This document shows positions 53,377 through 61,984 of a stretch of 64,000 nt of DNA, in pieces; position 1 is the stretch's first letter, and the number at the start of each line of letters is the position of its first letter. Location: assembly GCF_003344765.1 (NCBI RefSeq), contig NZ_QPMH01000008.1, positions 62,001-126,000 on the forward strand. The letters run 5' to 3'. Made by a program: the position numbers and the translations under genes. The DNA is from Ferruginivarius sediminum. Its GTDB lineage: Bacteria; Pseudomonadota; Alphaproteobacteria; Kiloniellales; Rhodovibrionaceae. The notes under the pieces are model-generated. The model searched no databases and was not told the DNA's origin. It worked only from the letters and a program-made list of their open reading frames with translations.

Positions 53377-55167
53377 CTATGTGCCCTTGCCACCGCGGTT
53401 GCGGCGCAGGTGCAGGTGGCGGGAGAGCCAGCCGGCGAAACGGCCCGGCCCCGGCTCGCCGTCCTCCCCTTCGCGGCCGGGCAGCGCGCTCAGGATCGCG
53501 TAGTCGTCGCGACGGAACTCGTCCAGGGCCTGTTCCACCTGCTCTCCCGCCGTTCCAGTCAGGCGCAGCACCTTGGCGCCAAGCTGCAGGCTGGCCTCCA
53601 GGGCTTCGGATACCACCGCGCTCGCGCCCATTTCCTCCAGCCGCTTGCGGTGGTCTATGTCGCGCGCACGGGAAACCACCGGCAGGTTTCGGTCATAGCT
53701 GCGCAGGACGGCGACCGCCTGCTCCGCGAGCCGGGGCTGGTCGAGCGTGATAACCGCCGAGCGCGCCCGCTCCAACCCGGCCGCGCGCAACACCTCGATC
53801 CGGCTGGCATCGCCGAAATAGACCGGCATGTTCTGCTCCCGGCCCGATTGGACCCGGTCCATATCCACATCCAGTGCGACATAGGGAATCTCGCTGCGTT
53901 CCAGAAGCTTGCACACGGTCCAGCCGACACGGCCGAAGCCGGCCACCAGGACGTGGTTTTCGATGTCGCCGGTGGCCTTGGTCAGCGCCTCAGGCGTGGC
54001 CTTTGGCCGCTCGCCGCGCGCGGCGATACGCTTGCCCAGTTCCGCGAACAACGGCGTGCTGGCCATGGAGATCGCGACGGCTGCCACCAGGGTCTGCCCG
54101 ATGCCGCGTTCCAGAATGCCCTGCTGCATCGCAAGCCCGAAGACGACGAAGGCGAACTCGCCGCCCTGCGCCAGCAGCAGGGCCACCCGCGCCGCCAACC
54201 CGGCGCCATTGCCGCCGACGAGCAGCAGCACGAACAACAGCGCCGCCTTGCCGGCCAGCAGCGCCCCCGCCAGACCGAACACCGCGGCGGCGTCGGCCAC
54301 GATCAGGCCCAGGTCGACCCCCATGCCCACGGTCATGAAGAACAGGCCGAGGAAAAGCCCGCGGAACGGCTGGATATCCGCCTCGATCTGATGGCGGTAT
54401 TCCGTGTCGGCTAGCATCAGACCCGCCAGGAATGCGCCCAGCGCCATCGACATGCCCGCCTGCGCCGTGGCCCAGCCGGTGAGCAGTACAAGGAACAGGT
54501 TCGTCGCGGCGAAGATCTCCGCGTTCCGGGTCTCCGCCATCACCGCGTAAACGGGGCGCAGCAGCAGCCGCCCGACGATCAGGATGACCGCGATGGCCAC
54601 CAGCGCCTTGACCCCGGCAAGGCCGAGCGCGCTCACGATATCCCGCGACCCGCCGGCCAGGATCGGCAGCAAGGCCAGCAGCGGCACCACCGCAAGGTCC
54701 TGGAACAGCAAGACGGCCACCGACATGCGGCCGTGCCGCTCGGCCACCTCGCGCCGCTCCACAAGAAGCTGCAGCACGGTCGCCGTCGACGACAGGGCCA
54801 GCGCGCCGCCCACCACCAACGCGGTCTCCGGCGGCAGGCCGGCGGCATAGGCGATGGCGCCGATGGCAAGCGAGGTCAGGAAAACCTGCGCCAGGCCCAG
54901 GCCGAAGATATACCGCCGCATCGCCACCAGGCGGCGCAGCGGCAGGTCCAGACCGATGGCGAACAACAGGAAGATCACCCCGAACTCGGCCAGGATCTCG
55001 GTGCCTTCCAGGTCGTGGATCAGGCCCAGTGCGTGCGGCCCGATCACCACGCCGGCGACCAGATAGCCAAGCACCGGGCTGACCCGCAGGCGCTGCACCA
55101 GCGGCACGCTGACGATGGCCGCGAGCAGGACCACCAGAACGTCGTTGAGATGGCCGGCGTTCTGCAT
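53377..55167 (-). CDS. KefB/KefC-type K+:H+ antiporter with TrkA-N domain
   Basis: A 596-residue inner-membrane CPA2 protein with twelve to thirteen helices and a cytosolic NAD-binding domain. SPVLGYLVAGVVIGPHALGL, FLLFAIGLDLPLRRL, and SVAVLLFQDLAVVPLLALLP (the QD ion site of Kef-type antiporters) mark the membrane part; NHVLVAGFGRVGWTVCKLLER and MPVYFGDASRIEVLRAAGL mark the TrkA-N part at ~405-530. A TTG precedes the chosen ATG. No ancillary KefF/G oxidoreductase is adjacent. A G13 tract lies 65 bases upstream. Confidence 0.92.
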   Translation of the reverse strand: MQNAGHLNDVLVVLLAAIVSVPLVQRLRVSPVLGYLVAGVVIGPHALGLIHDLEGTEILAEFGVIFLLFAIGLDLPLRRLVAMRRYIFGLGLAQVFLTSLAIGAIAYAAGLPPETALVVGGALALSSTATVLQLLVERREVAERHGRMSVAVLLFQDLAVVPLLALLPILAGGSRDIVSALGLAGVKALVAIAVILIVGRLLLRPVYAVMAETRNAEIFAATNLFLVLLTGWATAQAGMSMALGAFLAGLMLADTEYRHQIEADIQPFRGLFLGLFFMTVGMGVDLGLIVADAAAVFGLAGALLAGKAALLFVLLLVGGNGAGLAARVALLLAQGGEFAFVVFGLAMQQGILERGIGQTLVAAVAISMASTPLFAELGKRIAARGERPKATPEALTKATGDIENHVLVAGFGRVGWTVCKLLERSEIPYVALDVDMDRVQSGREQNMPVYFGDASRIEVLRAAGLERARSAVITLDQPRLAEQAVAVLRSYDRNLPVVSRARDIDHRKRLEEMGASAVVSEALEASLQLGAKVLRLTGTAGEQVEQALDEFRRDDYAILSALPGREGEDGEPGPGRFAGWLSRHLHLRRNRGGKGT

Positions 55168-55231
55168 CAAGTGCCCTTTCAGTCAGTTCGGACAGGGCCT
55201 TGTAGCACGTCCGGCGGAGTCTCGCAGTGCC

Positions 55232-55244
55232 GGGGGGGGGGGGG
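55232..55244 (+). repeat. G13 homopolymer tract upstream of the antiporter gene
   Basis: Thirteen consecutive guanines (C13 on the transcribed strand) lie 65-77 bases upstream of the antiporter start. Tracts this long are prone to slipped-strand change and could alter promoter or leader function. They are also prone to sequencing error. Confidence 0.75.
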
Positions 55245-55305
55245 CTTGCCCGCCCGCCCCGTTCGACATCGAGACCCGCCGGGATCGGGCATCAAGAAAC
55301 AGCAA

Positions 55306-55335
55306 GGGCGCGGGCGCCCCGCGGCGCCCGCGCCC
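55306..55335 (-). terminator. 13-bp perfect GC hairpin
   Basis: GGGCGCGGGCGCC and GGCGCCCGCGCCC pair perfectly around a 4-base loop. On the minus strand it is followed by TTGCTGTTTCTT, a weak U-rich end. It may terminate transcription from the kinase-like gene about 270 bases away. Confidence 0.5.
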
Positions 55336-55474
55336 TCTCCCCATGCAGCGGCATCCGCCCCCGGACACCGCACCCCACACCCGCATGGGTTGTATAGCTC
55401 CAAATGGAGGCTGAAACGCCGCGCAGCCGCTCAATGGCAGCGCGCTGGCGTGGGGAGATTGACGCATTTTCGCC

Positions 55475-55489
55475 TTAAAAACGGATTAA
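55475..55489. promoter_or_regulatory. TTAA-N7-TTAA motif (possible CtrA site)
   Basis: TTAAAAACGGATTAA fits the full CtrA core spacing and continues as TTAAC. It lies about 310 bases upstream of the antiporter start and 115 bases past the kinase-like gene. It is less complete than the motif at 22625-22639. Confidence 0.35.
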
Positions 55490-55604
55490 CTCGTAGCTTT
55501 TTTCGAGTCACGGTTGTTGTCTGTCGCCGCCGTTTTCCGCCGATCCAAGCCGCGCGACCCCTTCAACTAATCGTGAGCATCAACCTACGCGAGAATCCGG
55601 CCGC

Positions 55605-57131
55605 TCACGCGGGAAGCGGCACGCCACTCGCCTCCAACGCCTCTTTCTGGCGTTTCGCCAGGGCATCGGCATCGAAGTCCCGGATCATGTCGTGGAACAT
55701 GCGGTGCCAGTTCATCTGGGCCTTTAGGTGCATGAAGACCGAGCCCAGGCCGATGGCCGCGCGGTCCATCAGCACGAACTCGCGCGGCGGCTTTACCCCG
55801 CCGAGGCGCTTCAGCTCCTTGTGGATCTTGTTCGCGAGCTCCGCCCCGTACGCCGGGCTGTTGTCGTCCTGGATCGGCCGCACCGCATCTTCCAGCAGGG
55901 GGCCGTAGAGGTACCTGGCCCAGAGGTTCAGGACCTCCAGCACCTCGGCGTTGAGGTTGACGAAGCCCCAGGTGGCATAGGCGTGCCGGGCCAACTCCTC
56001 GTCGCCGTTTTCCAGTGCCCAGTAGAGATCGATCACCCCCTTGACGAACTTTGGGCGGAAGGTGCGGATGCAGCCGAAGTCCATGAGGTTGATCGACTGA
56101 TCGTCGGCGCGGACCGTGTAGTTGCCCAGGTGCGGGTCGCCGTGAATGACGCCGTAGTAATAGAACGGCACGTACCACGCCCGGAACATGTTGTAGGCGA
56201 CGCGGTTACGCTCTTCCTGATCGGCGTGGTGGTCGACGAACTCCATCAGCCGCATGCCGTCGACCCAGGTCATCGTCAGCAGGCGGCGGGTCGACAGATC
56301 CGGCACCGGCTCCGGCACATGGACGCCGTTCTCGTCGGCCAGCATGCGGCCGTAAAGCGCCATGTGACGGCTCTCAAGGCCGTAGTCCAGCTCCTCGCGC
56401 AGACGGTCCGAAAGTTCCTGGTAAACGTCGCTGGTGTCGATGGCGTTGTCGTAGCGCCGGTAGATCGATAGCACCCAGCGAAGCTGCTGCAGGTCCGCGT
56501 CCACGGCGGACTGCATGTCGGGATATTGCAGCTTGCAGGCCAGCTTGCGGTCCCGGTCGTCGACCGCCAGATGAACCTGCCCCAGCGAGGCGGCGGCCAC
56601 CGCCTCGTGGCTGAACTCCTTGAAGCGCTTGCGCCAGCCGGGGCCCAGCTCGCTGGTCATGCGCCGCTTGACGAACGGCCAGCCCATCGGCGGCGCGTTC
56701 GACTGAAGCTGTTGCAGCTCCTGGGCGTACTCGCGCGGCAGCGCGTCGGGGATGGTCGCCAGGATCTGCGCCGCCTTCATGAGCGGCCCCTTGATGCCGC
56801 CGAGCGCGGCCTTCAACTCGCTGGAATGCTGGGCGGAATCCAGCTCGACACCGAGATAGCGGTTGCCGACAATCTGCGCCGCCAACCCGCCGACGGAGCG
56901 CCCGACCTCGGCATAGCGCCTGATTCGGCGTCCGAGGTTCCGCCCCTCGCTGTCGCGCCCACCGGCACGCCGCGCCGCGCTCTCGGCGTCGTCGTAATCC
57001 TCGTCGCGATAGGGCGCGCCGGCCTTTGGAGCCATATCCGCCTGCGCCCGCCGCCTGCGGCGCCGGGCGCGGGACGACCCCTCGCCGTTGTCGTGCCGGT
57101 GGGTCTTGCCGTCGTTCGTGCGGTCGGTCAT
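55605..57131 (-). CDS. ABC1/AarF/UbiB-type atypical kinase
   Basis: A 508-residue protein-kinase-like protein. After a basic, polar N terminus (poly-Arg near residue 23-29) come the alanine-rich loop KAALGGIKGPLMKAAQILAT (the KxGQ-like region), EFSHEAVAAASLGQVHLAV, KLACKLQYPDM with the ATP lysine, GVIHGDPHLGNY (catalytic loop) and INLMDFGCIRTF (metal-binding DFG). Such proteins are linked to ubiquinone synthesis or lipid handling; this form is the bacterial ABC1 type more than classical UbiB. The ATG at 57131 is preferred over an upstream start. Confidence 0.9.
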   Translation of the reverse strand: MTDRTNDGKTHRHDNGEGSSRARRRRRRAQADMAPKAGAPYRDEDYDDAESAARRAGGRDSEGRNLGRRIRRYAEVGRSVGGLAAQIVGNRYLGVELDSAQHSSELKAALGGIKGPLMKAAQILATIPDALPREYAQELQQLQSNAPPMGWPFVKRRMTSELGPGWRKRFKEFSHEAVAAASLGQVHLAVDDRDRKLACKLQYPDMQSAVDADLQQLRWVLSIYRRYDNAIDTSDVYQELSDRLREELDYGLESRHMALYGRMLADENGVHVPEPVPDLSTRRLLTMTWVDGMRLMEFVDHHADQEERNRVAYNMFRAWYVPFYYYGVIHGDPHLGNYTVRADDQSINLMDFGCIRTFRPKFVKGVIDLYWALENGDEELARHAYATWGFVNLNAEVLEVLNLWARYLYGPLLEDAVRPIQDDNSPAYGAELANKIHKELKRLGGVKPPREFVLMDRAAIGLGSVFMHLKAQMNWHRMFHDMIRDFDADALAKRQKEALEASGVPLPA

Positions 57132-57653
57132 GCGCGATGGTTTCCTCTTTCCGCGCACAATGTTGGTCGACCCGGGCGCCCTGTCCAGCGCGGGCATCGC
57201 GGTTCGGCGGGTTTTGTCCAGCTTGCCGGAAGCGACGCCGCCCGATGAAGACGGCGGAGGCCGTCATGATGACGAATGATGACGTTTGCATACGGAAACG
57301 GATCGCCGGGCGCGGACGCTTGGCTCGAAGTCTTTGACCGCGGTATCGACACCCCCAAGCTTCGCCGTTGAAACACTGGCCACGAGTCTAGCGGGGGATG
57401 GCATATAGGTCAATATTCCTATTTTTGCCGTCAACCAGCAACGCCAAGATACAAAGGGAGGCCCCCATGCTGACAGCCGCGAAGCCGAGAGGCCGCACCC
57501 CTCTGCTCGCCTTGCGGCGAGCTGTCTCCCCTGCCAGGGGAGACGACTGGTGTCTGGTTTCCCCCAAGTCGCTCCCCGGAGGAGGAGCTGTCCACGAAGC
57601 GGACTGAGGGGGAGTCACTCCCCGCCCGACCGGCTTTATGTTAGAATCGGCGC
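57132..57653. other. Intergenic region with repeat element
   Basis: These 522 bases hold the control regions of the divergent kinase-like and methyltransferase genes. The right half (about 57490-57618) is a palindrome-rich repeat-like element described separately. The left half contains no convincing gene; short frames there are antisense to upstream sequence. Confidence 0.5.
57490..57618. repeat. Palindrome-rich dispersed-repeat-like element
   Basis: Two adjacent perfect stems, GCTCGCC/GGCGAGC (57505-57522) and GTCTCCCCT/AGGGGAGAC (57524-57544), are followed by CTCCCCGGAGGAGGAG and AGGGGGAGTCACTCCCC. This purine/pyrimidine-rich wording is typical of intergenic repeats found in many copies in alphaproteobacterial genomes. 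Only one copy is in this window. Confidence 0.55.
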
Positions 57654-58409
57654 ATGTTCGCGGATATCGTCGAGTTGCGCGATTTCTATGCCGGGCGAAC
57701 CGGTCAGGTGGCGCGTCACCTGATCCGCCGTCACGTGCGCGCGATCTGGCCCAGTCTTTCCGGTCAGCGCGTCCTGGGCCTGGGCTATGCCACACCCTAT
57801 CTGCGGCAGTTCCGCGACGAGGCGGAGCGGGTCTTGGCGTTCATGCCGGCCCAGCAGGGTGTCCTGCGCTGGCCGCCGGAGGGGCCGAACGCGGTGGCGC
57901 TGAGCGACGAGGCGACGCTGCCCCTGCCCGATTATTCAATCGACCGCGTTCTCCTGGTCCACGCCCTGGAGCGGACCGAGCAGCTTCGCCCGCTCTTGGA
58001 GGAGGTCTGGCGCGTGCTGATGGGCGACGGGCGCCTTCTGGTGGTGGTGCCGAACCGCCGGGGCGTCTGGTCGCGGCTTGAGCGTACGCCCTTCGGCCAC
58101 GGCCATCCCTACAGCGCCTCGCAGCTTGCGGGCCTGCTGCGCGAGCAGATGTTCATGCCGATGCAGACGAGCCACGCGCTGTTCGTGCCGCCGACGCGCA
58201 CCCGCACCCTGCTTGCCACCGCCCCGGCGTGGGAGCGTATCGGCCAGCGCTGGTTCAACCGCTTCGGCGGCGTGGTGATGATCGAGGCCGGCAAGCAGGT
58301 CTACGCCCTCAACCGACCCCTCCAGACAGTGGCCTCCCACTCCCGCGTTGTGGTGCCCTTCCCGCGCGTCGTGCGGCCGACGGGCGCACGGTGGGGGGAG
58401 GAGAAATAG
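57654..58409 (+). CDS. Class I SAM-dependent methyltransferase-like protein
   Basis: A 251-residue protein. ELRDFYAGRTGQVARHLIRRHV and GQRVLGLGYATPYL take the place of motif I (GLGYATPY in place of a standard GxGxG), followed by LPLPDYSIDRVLLVHALE (motif IV) and EEVWRVLMGDGRLLVVVPNRRGVWSR. It belongs to the methyltransferase type 11 group. This variant is found next to hydrolase genes in relatives, but no partner is adjacent here. The substrate is unknown. Confidence 0.85.
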   Translation: MFADIVELRDFYAGRTGQVARHLIRRHVRAIWPSLSGQRVLGLGYATPYLRQFRDEAERVLAFMPAQQGVLRWPPEGPNAVALSDEATLPLPDYSIDRVLLVHALERTEQLRPLLEEVWRVLMGDGRLLVVVPNRRGVWSRLERTPFGHGHPYSASQLAGLLREQMFMPMQTSHALFVPPTRTRTLLATAPAWERIGQRWFNRFGGVVMIEAGKQVYALNRPLQTVASHSRVVVPFPRVVRPTGARWGEEK

Positions 58410-58445
58410 GCGACCACCCCTGGCGATCCGGTTTGCACCCCTGTC

Positions 58446-59318
58446 TCACACGAATTTTCTCAAGAGCCGTGTCTGGTCGAACAGGGTTTCCAAGTCGTTC
58501 ATCCGCTCACGCGTGGCTTCCCAACGCAGGTTCTCGACGGCGGCGATCAATGCTTCCGAGATCATCATCATGACAACCGACGAGTCCCAGGCGGATGGCG
58601 CCTCGATGCGGCAACTGAATACGTGGCGCGCATGCTTCGCGGTTGGAGAGCCCCATTGGTCCGTGAACAGGACCACGATGACGCCCCGCTCGCTCGCCAA
58701 TTCCGCGAAGCGGACCAGATTGTTCTCGTAGCGCCGCACGTCGAACACGATCAGGACGTCGCCCTCCTGCATGTTGAGCAAGATGTGCGGCCAACTGCCC
58801 GCGTGCGAAGTCGCAAGCGTGACCCCGCCACGGATGACCTGCAGGTGCGTGAAAAGGTACTCGGCGAGCGAGTGGGTTATCCGGCCGCCGGCGAGGTAGA
58901 TGCCACGCTCGGGATCCGCCAGCAGGCCTGCCACGGCATCGAATCTGTCGGTGTCCAGCCGGCTCAGGGTCCGTTGCAGATTGGTCATCGACGCTTCGGC
59001 GAAACGGTTGAGAATGTGGGTGTCCGGCGCCCCCTCGGCCCACTGATCATGCTTGGCGATGGGACTCGATATCGTGGCCTCCAGCTCGGAACGCAGCGAG
59101 GCCTGAAAGTCGGGATAGCCACTGAAGCCAATCTTTTTCACCAGGCGCGCGACCGTGGGCGTCGAGACCTGCGCCTTCTTGGCCAGTCCGGTGATGCTGG
59201 ACAGGCCTGCAACCGGGTAGTGCGCCAGGAGCACGTCCGCCAGTTGCCGCTCAGCACGCGTCAATGTGTTGAACTGGCTGCGCAGCACCTCGGCTACGGT
59301 CGATTGCTGTTCGTCCAT
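58446..59318 (-). CDS. MurR/RpiR family transcriptional regulator
   Basis: A 290-residue regulator. The N-terminal HTH_6 domain (RAERQLADVLLAHYPVAGLSS, AKKAQVSTPTVARLVKKIGF, GYPDFQASLR) is followed by a SIS sugar-binding-type domain (GIYLAGGRITHSLAEYL, DVLIVFDVRRYENNLVRFAEL, VIVVLFTDQW). The ATG at 59318 was used; a GTG six codons upstream has GGAGG inside it. It is divergent from the TRAP binding-protein gene and probably controls that module, with a phosphorylated or amide metabolite as signal. The effector is inference. Confidence 0.92.
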   Translation of the reverse strand: MDEQQSTVAEVLRSQFNTLTRAERQLADVLLAHYPVAGLSSITGLAKKAQVSTPTVARLVKKIGFSGYPDFQASLRSELEATISSPIAKHDQWAEGAPDTHILNRFAEASMTNLQRTLSRLDTDRFDAVAGLLADPERGIYLAGGRITHSLAEYLFTHLQVIRGGVTLATSHAGSWPHILLNMQEGDVLIVFDVRRYENNLVRFAELASERGVIVVLFTDQWGSPTAKHARHVFSCRIEAPSAWDSSVVMMMISEALIAAVENLRWEATRERMNDLETLFDQTRLLRKFV

Positions 59319-59406
59319 TCCCAGCCCGTCCTCCACGATCTCCCGTTGACGCCCGCCGCGTTGGCGAATCGCCCAGAGTGAACCCTAACACTACGAATGG
59401 CGATTC

Positions 59407-59451
59407 TGAAAAAAGCTATTCAAGCCTGGACTCCTTCGGAAATTTTATGAA
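59407..59451. promoter_or_regulatory. Candidate RpiR operator region
   Basis: Between the divergent regulator and TRAP genes, TGAAAAAAGCTATTCA (59407-59422) and a second TTC-N11-GAA arrangement (59435-59451) form two AT-rich inverted repeats. RpiR-type regulators bind such repeats in other bacteria, and the position fits autoregulation plus control of the module. This is based on sequence symmetry only. Confidence 0.3.
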
Positions 59452-59534
59452 ACACTTTTTGCGGTCGCGGCGAAAGCCGTGATCGGAAAACGACGTGAAA
59501 CCGCGTTCTCGAAGGCCGCAACAGGGAGGCCTGC

Positions 59535-60602
59535 ATGACCGATCAGAACAGAGTGACCAAACGGCAATTTCTCAGAACCGCCGGCACGGCATCCATTGCA
59601 GCGGCGTCGACAGCGATCGGCGCGCCTTACGTCAAGGCGCAGAGCCCGATTACTTGGCGGCTGCAGACCTACGCCGGTCCAGCGCTGGCGGAGAAGGTGA
59701 TCAAGCCGTCGGTGGACGAGTTCAATCGGATTGCCGACGGTGAGATGAAGATCGAGTTGTACAACGCCAACCAGCTGGTGCCTCACGGCGAGCTGTTTCG
59801 GGCACTGCAAAACGGCACGGTCGACGCAATTCAAAGCGACGACGACTCGATCAATGCGCCGGTGGACGTCTCGATTTTCGGCGCGTACTTCCCGTTCGCC
59901 TCGCGCTACTACCTCGACGTGCCGGTGCTATGGAACTGGTACGGGCTGAAGGAGGTTTTCGAGGAAGCCTACAGCGAGATCGAGAACGTCACCTACCTCT
60001 CGACCGGCGCCTGGGACCCCTGCAACTTCGCGACCAAGACGCCGATCCGGTCGATGGAGGATTTCAAGGGTCTGCGGCTCTTCATGTTCCCGACCGTGGG
60101 CCGCTTCATGGAACGCTTCGGGGTGACGCCGGTGTCGATTCCCTGGGAAGACGTCCAGGTCGCGCTGCAGACCGGCTCGCTCGACGGCGTGGCGTGGTCC
60201 GGCATCGCCGAGGACTACAACGCCGGCTGGGCCGACGTGACCAGCTACTACCTCACGAACAACGTCTCCGGCGCCTGGGCCGGTTCCTACCTCGTCAACA
60301 CGGAAAGCTGGAACAAGGTCCCCGAGCGCCTGAAGCGCCTGTGGCTGATGTGCATCGACGCCTCTCACTACAATCGCCTGCAATGGTACTGGTGGGGGGA
60401 GGCTTACTACCGTGTCCACGGGGACAAGCTGGAGACCACCTCGATCCCCGAGTCCGAGTGGCGCAAGGTCGAGGACGAGGCGTTCAAGTTCTGGGACGAG
60501 CGGGCGCAGGAGAGCGAGCGCAACGCCCGTGTGGTCGAGATCCTCAAGCAGTACACCGAGACGATGCGCAAGGCGGGCCCGCCATACCGCTACGGCGCGT
60601 AG
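59535..60602 (+). CDS. TRAP transporter substrate-binding protein, DctP family
   Basis: A 355-residue periplasmic solute-binding protein. The signal sequence carries a twin-arginine-like KRQFLRTAG followed by a hydrophobic stretch ending near PYVKAQ. The mature part has WRLQTYAGPALAEKVIKP, YNANQLVPHGELFRALQNGTVD and the conserved ligand-loop region AWSGIAEDYNAGWADVTSYYL. AGGGAGG precedes the ATG. The membrane subunits (DctQ, DctM) are not in the window, so they would be beyond the right end or elsewhere. The ligand is probably an organic acid or a nitrogenous carboxylate. Confidence 0.92.
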   Translation: MTDQNRVTKRQFLRTAGTASIAAASTAIGAPYVKAQSPITWRLQTYAGPALAEKVIKPSVDEFNRIADGEMKIELYNANQLVPHGELFRALQNGTVDAIQSDDDSINAPVDVSIFGAYFPFASRYYLDVPVLWNWYGLKEVFEEAYSEIENVTYLSTGAWDPCNFATKTPIRSMEDFKGLRLFMFPTVGRFMERFGVTPVSIPWEDVQVALQTGSLDGVAWSGIAEDYNAGWADVTSYYLTNNVSGAWAGSYLVNTESWNKVPERLKRLWLMCIDASHYNRLQWYWWGEAYYRVHGDKLETTSIPESEWRKVEDEAFKFWDERAQESERNARVVEILKQYTETMRKAGPPYRYGA

Positions 60603-60665
60603 CCGACGGACCCGCTCGAATCCCTGATGTCACGACCCCGCGCGCTCGCGGGAAAGGAGGACACC

Positions 60666-60944
60666 ATGTTCCGCACCGTTTCGATCGCCGCCGCATCCGC
60701 CCTGGCCATGGTGGCCGGGCTGGCCGCGACGAACGCCGCCGTGGCCGCCGAAATGGAGAAACCTTCCTTCGAAACGGCCGACGAGAACGGCGACGGCAAG
60801 ATCAGTTTCGAAGAAGCCAAGGCCCAAGGCTACGACAAGTATCAGTTCATTGCTCAGGACGTTAACCAGGACGGCATGCTGACCAAGGAGGACTGGCGCT
60901 ACATTTCGCGCCGCAGCAACTTCGTCCTTGCCGGCGTTGAATAG
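60666..60944 (+). CDS. Exported EF-hand calcium-binding protein
   Basis: A 92-residue protein with a signal peptide (MFRTVSIAAASALAMVAGLA... ending AVAA) and two EF-hand loops: DENGDGKISFEE and DVNQDGMLTKED, each with Asp/Asn ligands and the Gly and terminal Glu/Asp in place. AAAGGAGG precedes the ATG. It lies between the TRAP binding protein and the amidohydrolase. It may buffer calcium or stabilise the periplasmic protein; a role in the module is not shown. Confidence 0.85.
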   Translation: MFRTVSIAAASALAMVAGLAATNAAVAAEMEKPSFETADENGDGKISFEEAKAQGYDKYQFIAQDVNQDGMLTKEDWRYISRRSNFVLAGVE

Positions 60945-61103
60945 GCCTGAGCGCAAGCGATCCGCATGGAGGCGGCCCCGTCACCCGGAAGGGATCGGCG
61001 GGGTCGTCTCCGGGCCGCACCGATTTTCCGGTGAGATGTTCCACCGCCGTCTCTCGACGACCGCGTTTTCGCGGCCGCGCGGCGAACTCCTGCGTGCCAG
61101 ACG

Positions 61104-61916
61104 ATGAGCCCTTCAGACACGAGACATTCGTTTTCGCAGCCCGCCGCACGCGTTCACGGTGCCGACGCGCCCACGCCAATCGTGCTTCTGTGCGACCATG
61201 CGACGAACGCGATCCCGGATGCGTTCGACAGTCTCGGCCTGACCCCGGCGCAGCTTGAAACACACATCGCCTACGATCCCGGCGCCGCGGCGCTCACGGT
61301 TGCCATGGCCGGAAAGCTCGGCGCCGCGTACGTCCTGTGCAACTATTCGCGCCTTCTCATCGACGTGAACCGCAAGCCGGATGACCCTGACAGCATCGTC
61401 GTCGAGAACGACGGCATCCGCGTGCCGGGCAACGCCGAAATGAGCGACGCCGACAGGTCGGCAAGAATCCGCGGCATTTACCAGCCGTATCACCAGGCGA
61501 TCGACCAACTCCTGGACACCCGCCTTGAGACCCGGCAGACGCAACTCGTCATCAGCGTGCACAGCTTCACGCCACGGATAGGCGGAATGACGCGGCCCTG
61601 GGACATCGGGATCATCCTCAACCGCGACCGGAGGCTGGCCCGCCGGCTGGTCGGCCAATTGGTCGAAGGATGCGACGGCACGCGCCTCACGCTTGGACTC
61701 AACCGGCCGTACAGCCCCGATGACCGCGTTTATCATACAATTGAACGCCACGGCGAAGAGCGAGGCCTTCCCTGTGTCATGATCGAGATCGCCAATAACC
61801 AGCTGATGACGGACGCAGGCTGCGGCCAGTGGGCGGATCGCCTGAGCGCGGCGCTGCGGGCCGTGCTGCCGGATTTCTCGCACACGGACTCGAATTCACG
61901 GACTGCGCCACGGTAA
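61104..61916 (+). CDS. N-formylglutamate amidohydrolase family protein
   Basis: A 270-residue hydrolase. VLLCDHATNAIPDAF, LLIDVNRKPDDPDSIV, IYQPYHQAIDQLL and VISVHSFTP are the family segments with the zinc-binding His/Asp residues. Typical members cleave N-formylglutamate in histidine degradation, but no other hut gene is nearby. Beside a glutamine-synthetase-like ligase and an aldehyde dehydrogenase it more likely removes an N-acyl or gamma-linked group in amine breakdown. It stops 68 bases before the ligase start. Confidence 0.9.
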   Translation: MSPSDTRHSFSQPAARVHGADAPTPIVLLCDHATNAIPDAFDSLGLTPAQLETHIAYDPGAAALTVAMAGKLGAAYVLCNYSRLLIDVNRKPDDPDSIVVENDGIRVPGNAEMSDADRSARIRGIYQPYHQAIDQLLDTRLETRQTQLVISVHSFTPRIGGMTRPWDIGIILNRDRRLARRLVGQLVEGCDGTRLTLGLNRPYSPDDRVYHTIERHGEERGLPCVMIEIANNQLMTDAGCGQWADRLSAALRAVLPDFSHTDSNSRTAPR

Positions 61917-61984
61917 CGCGATCCACCCGAAAAACCGCCAATCGGACGGACGGCAACCAGAAGAATCCGCGGGAGAACATACCC

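Larger units (their letters stand above)
55168..55604. other. Intergenic region with G13 tract, hairpin and CtrA-like motif
   Basis: This 437-base stretch lies between the kinase-like gene and the antiporter gene, both on the minus strand. It contains three notable elements listed separately: the G13 tract, a 13-bp perfect hairpin and TTAA-N7-TTAA. Apart from these and an ACTCG/CGAGT stem near 55487-55507, no coding frame is convincing. Confidence 0.55.
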
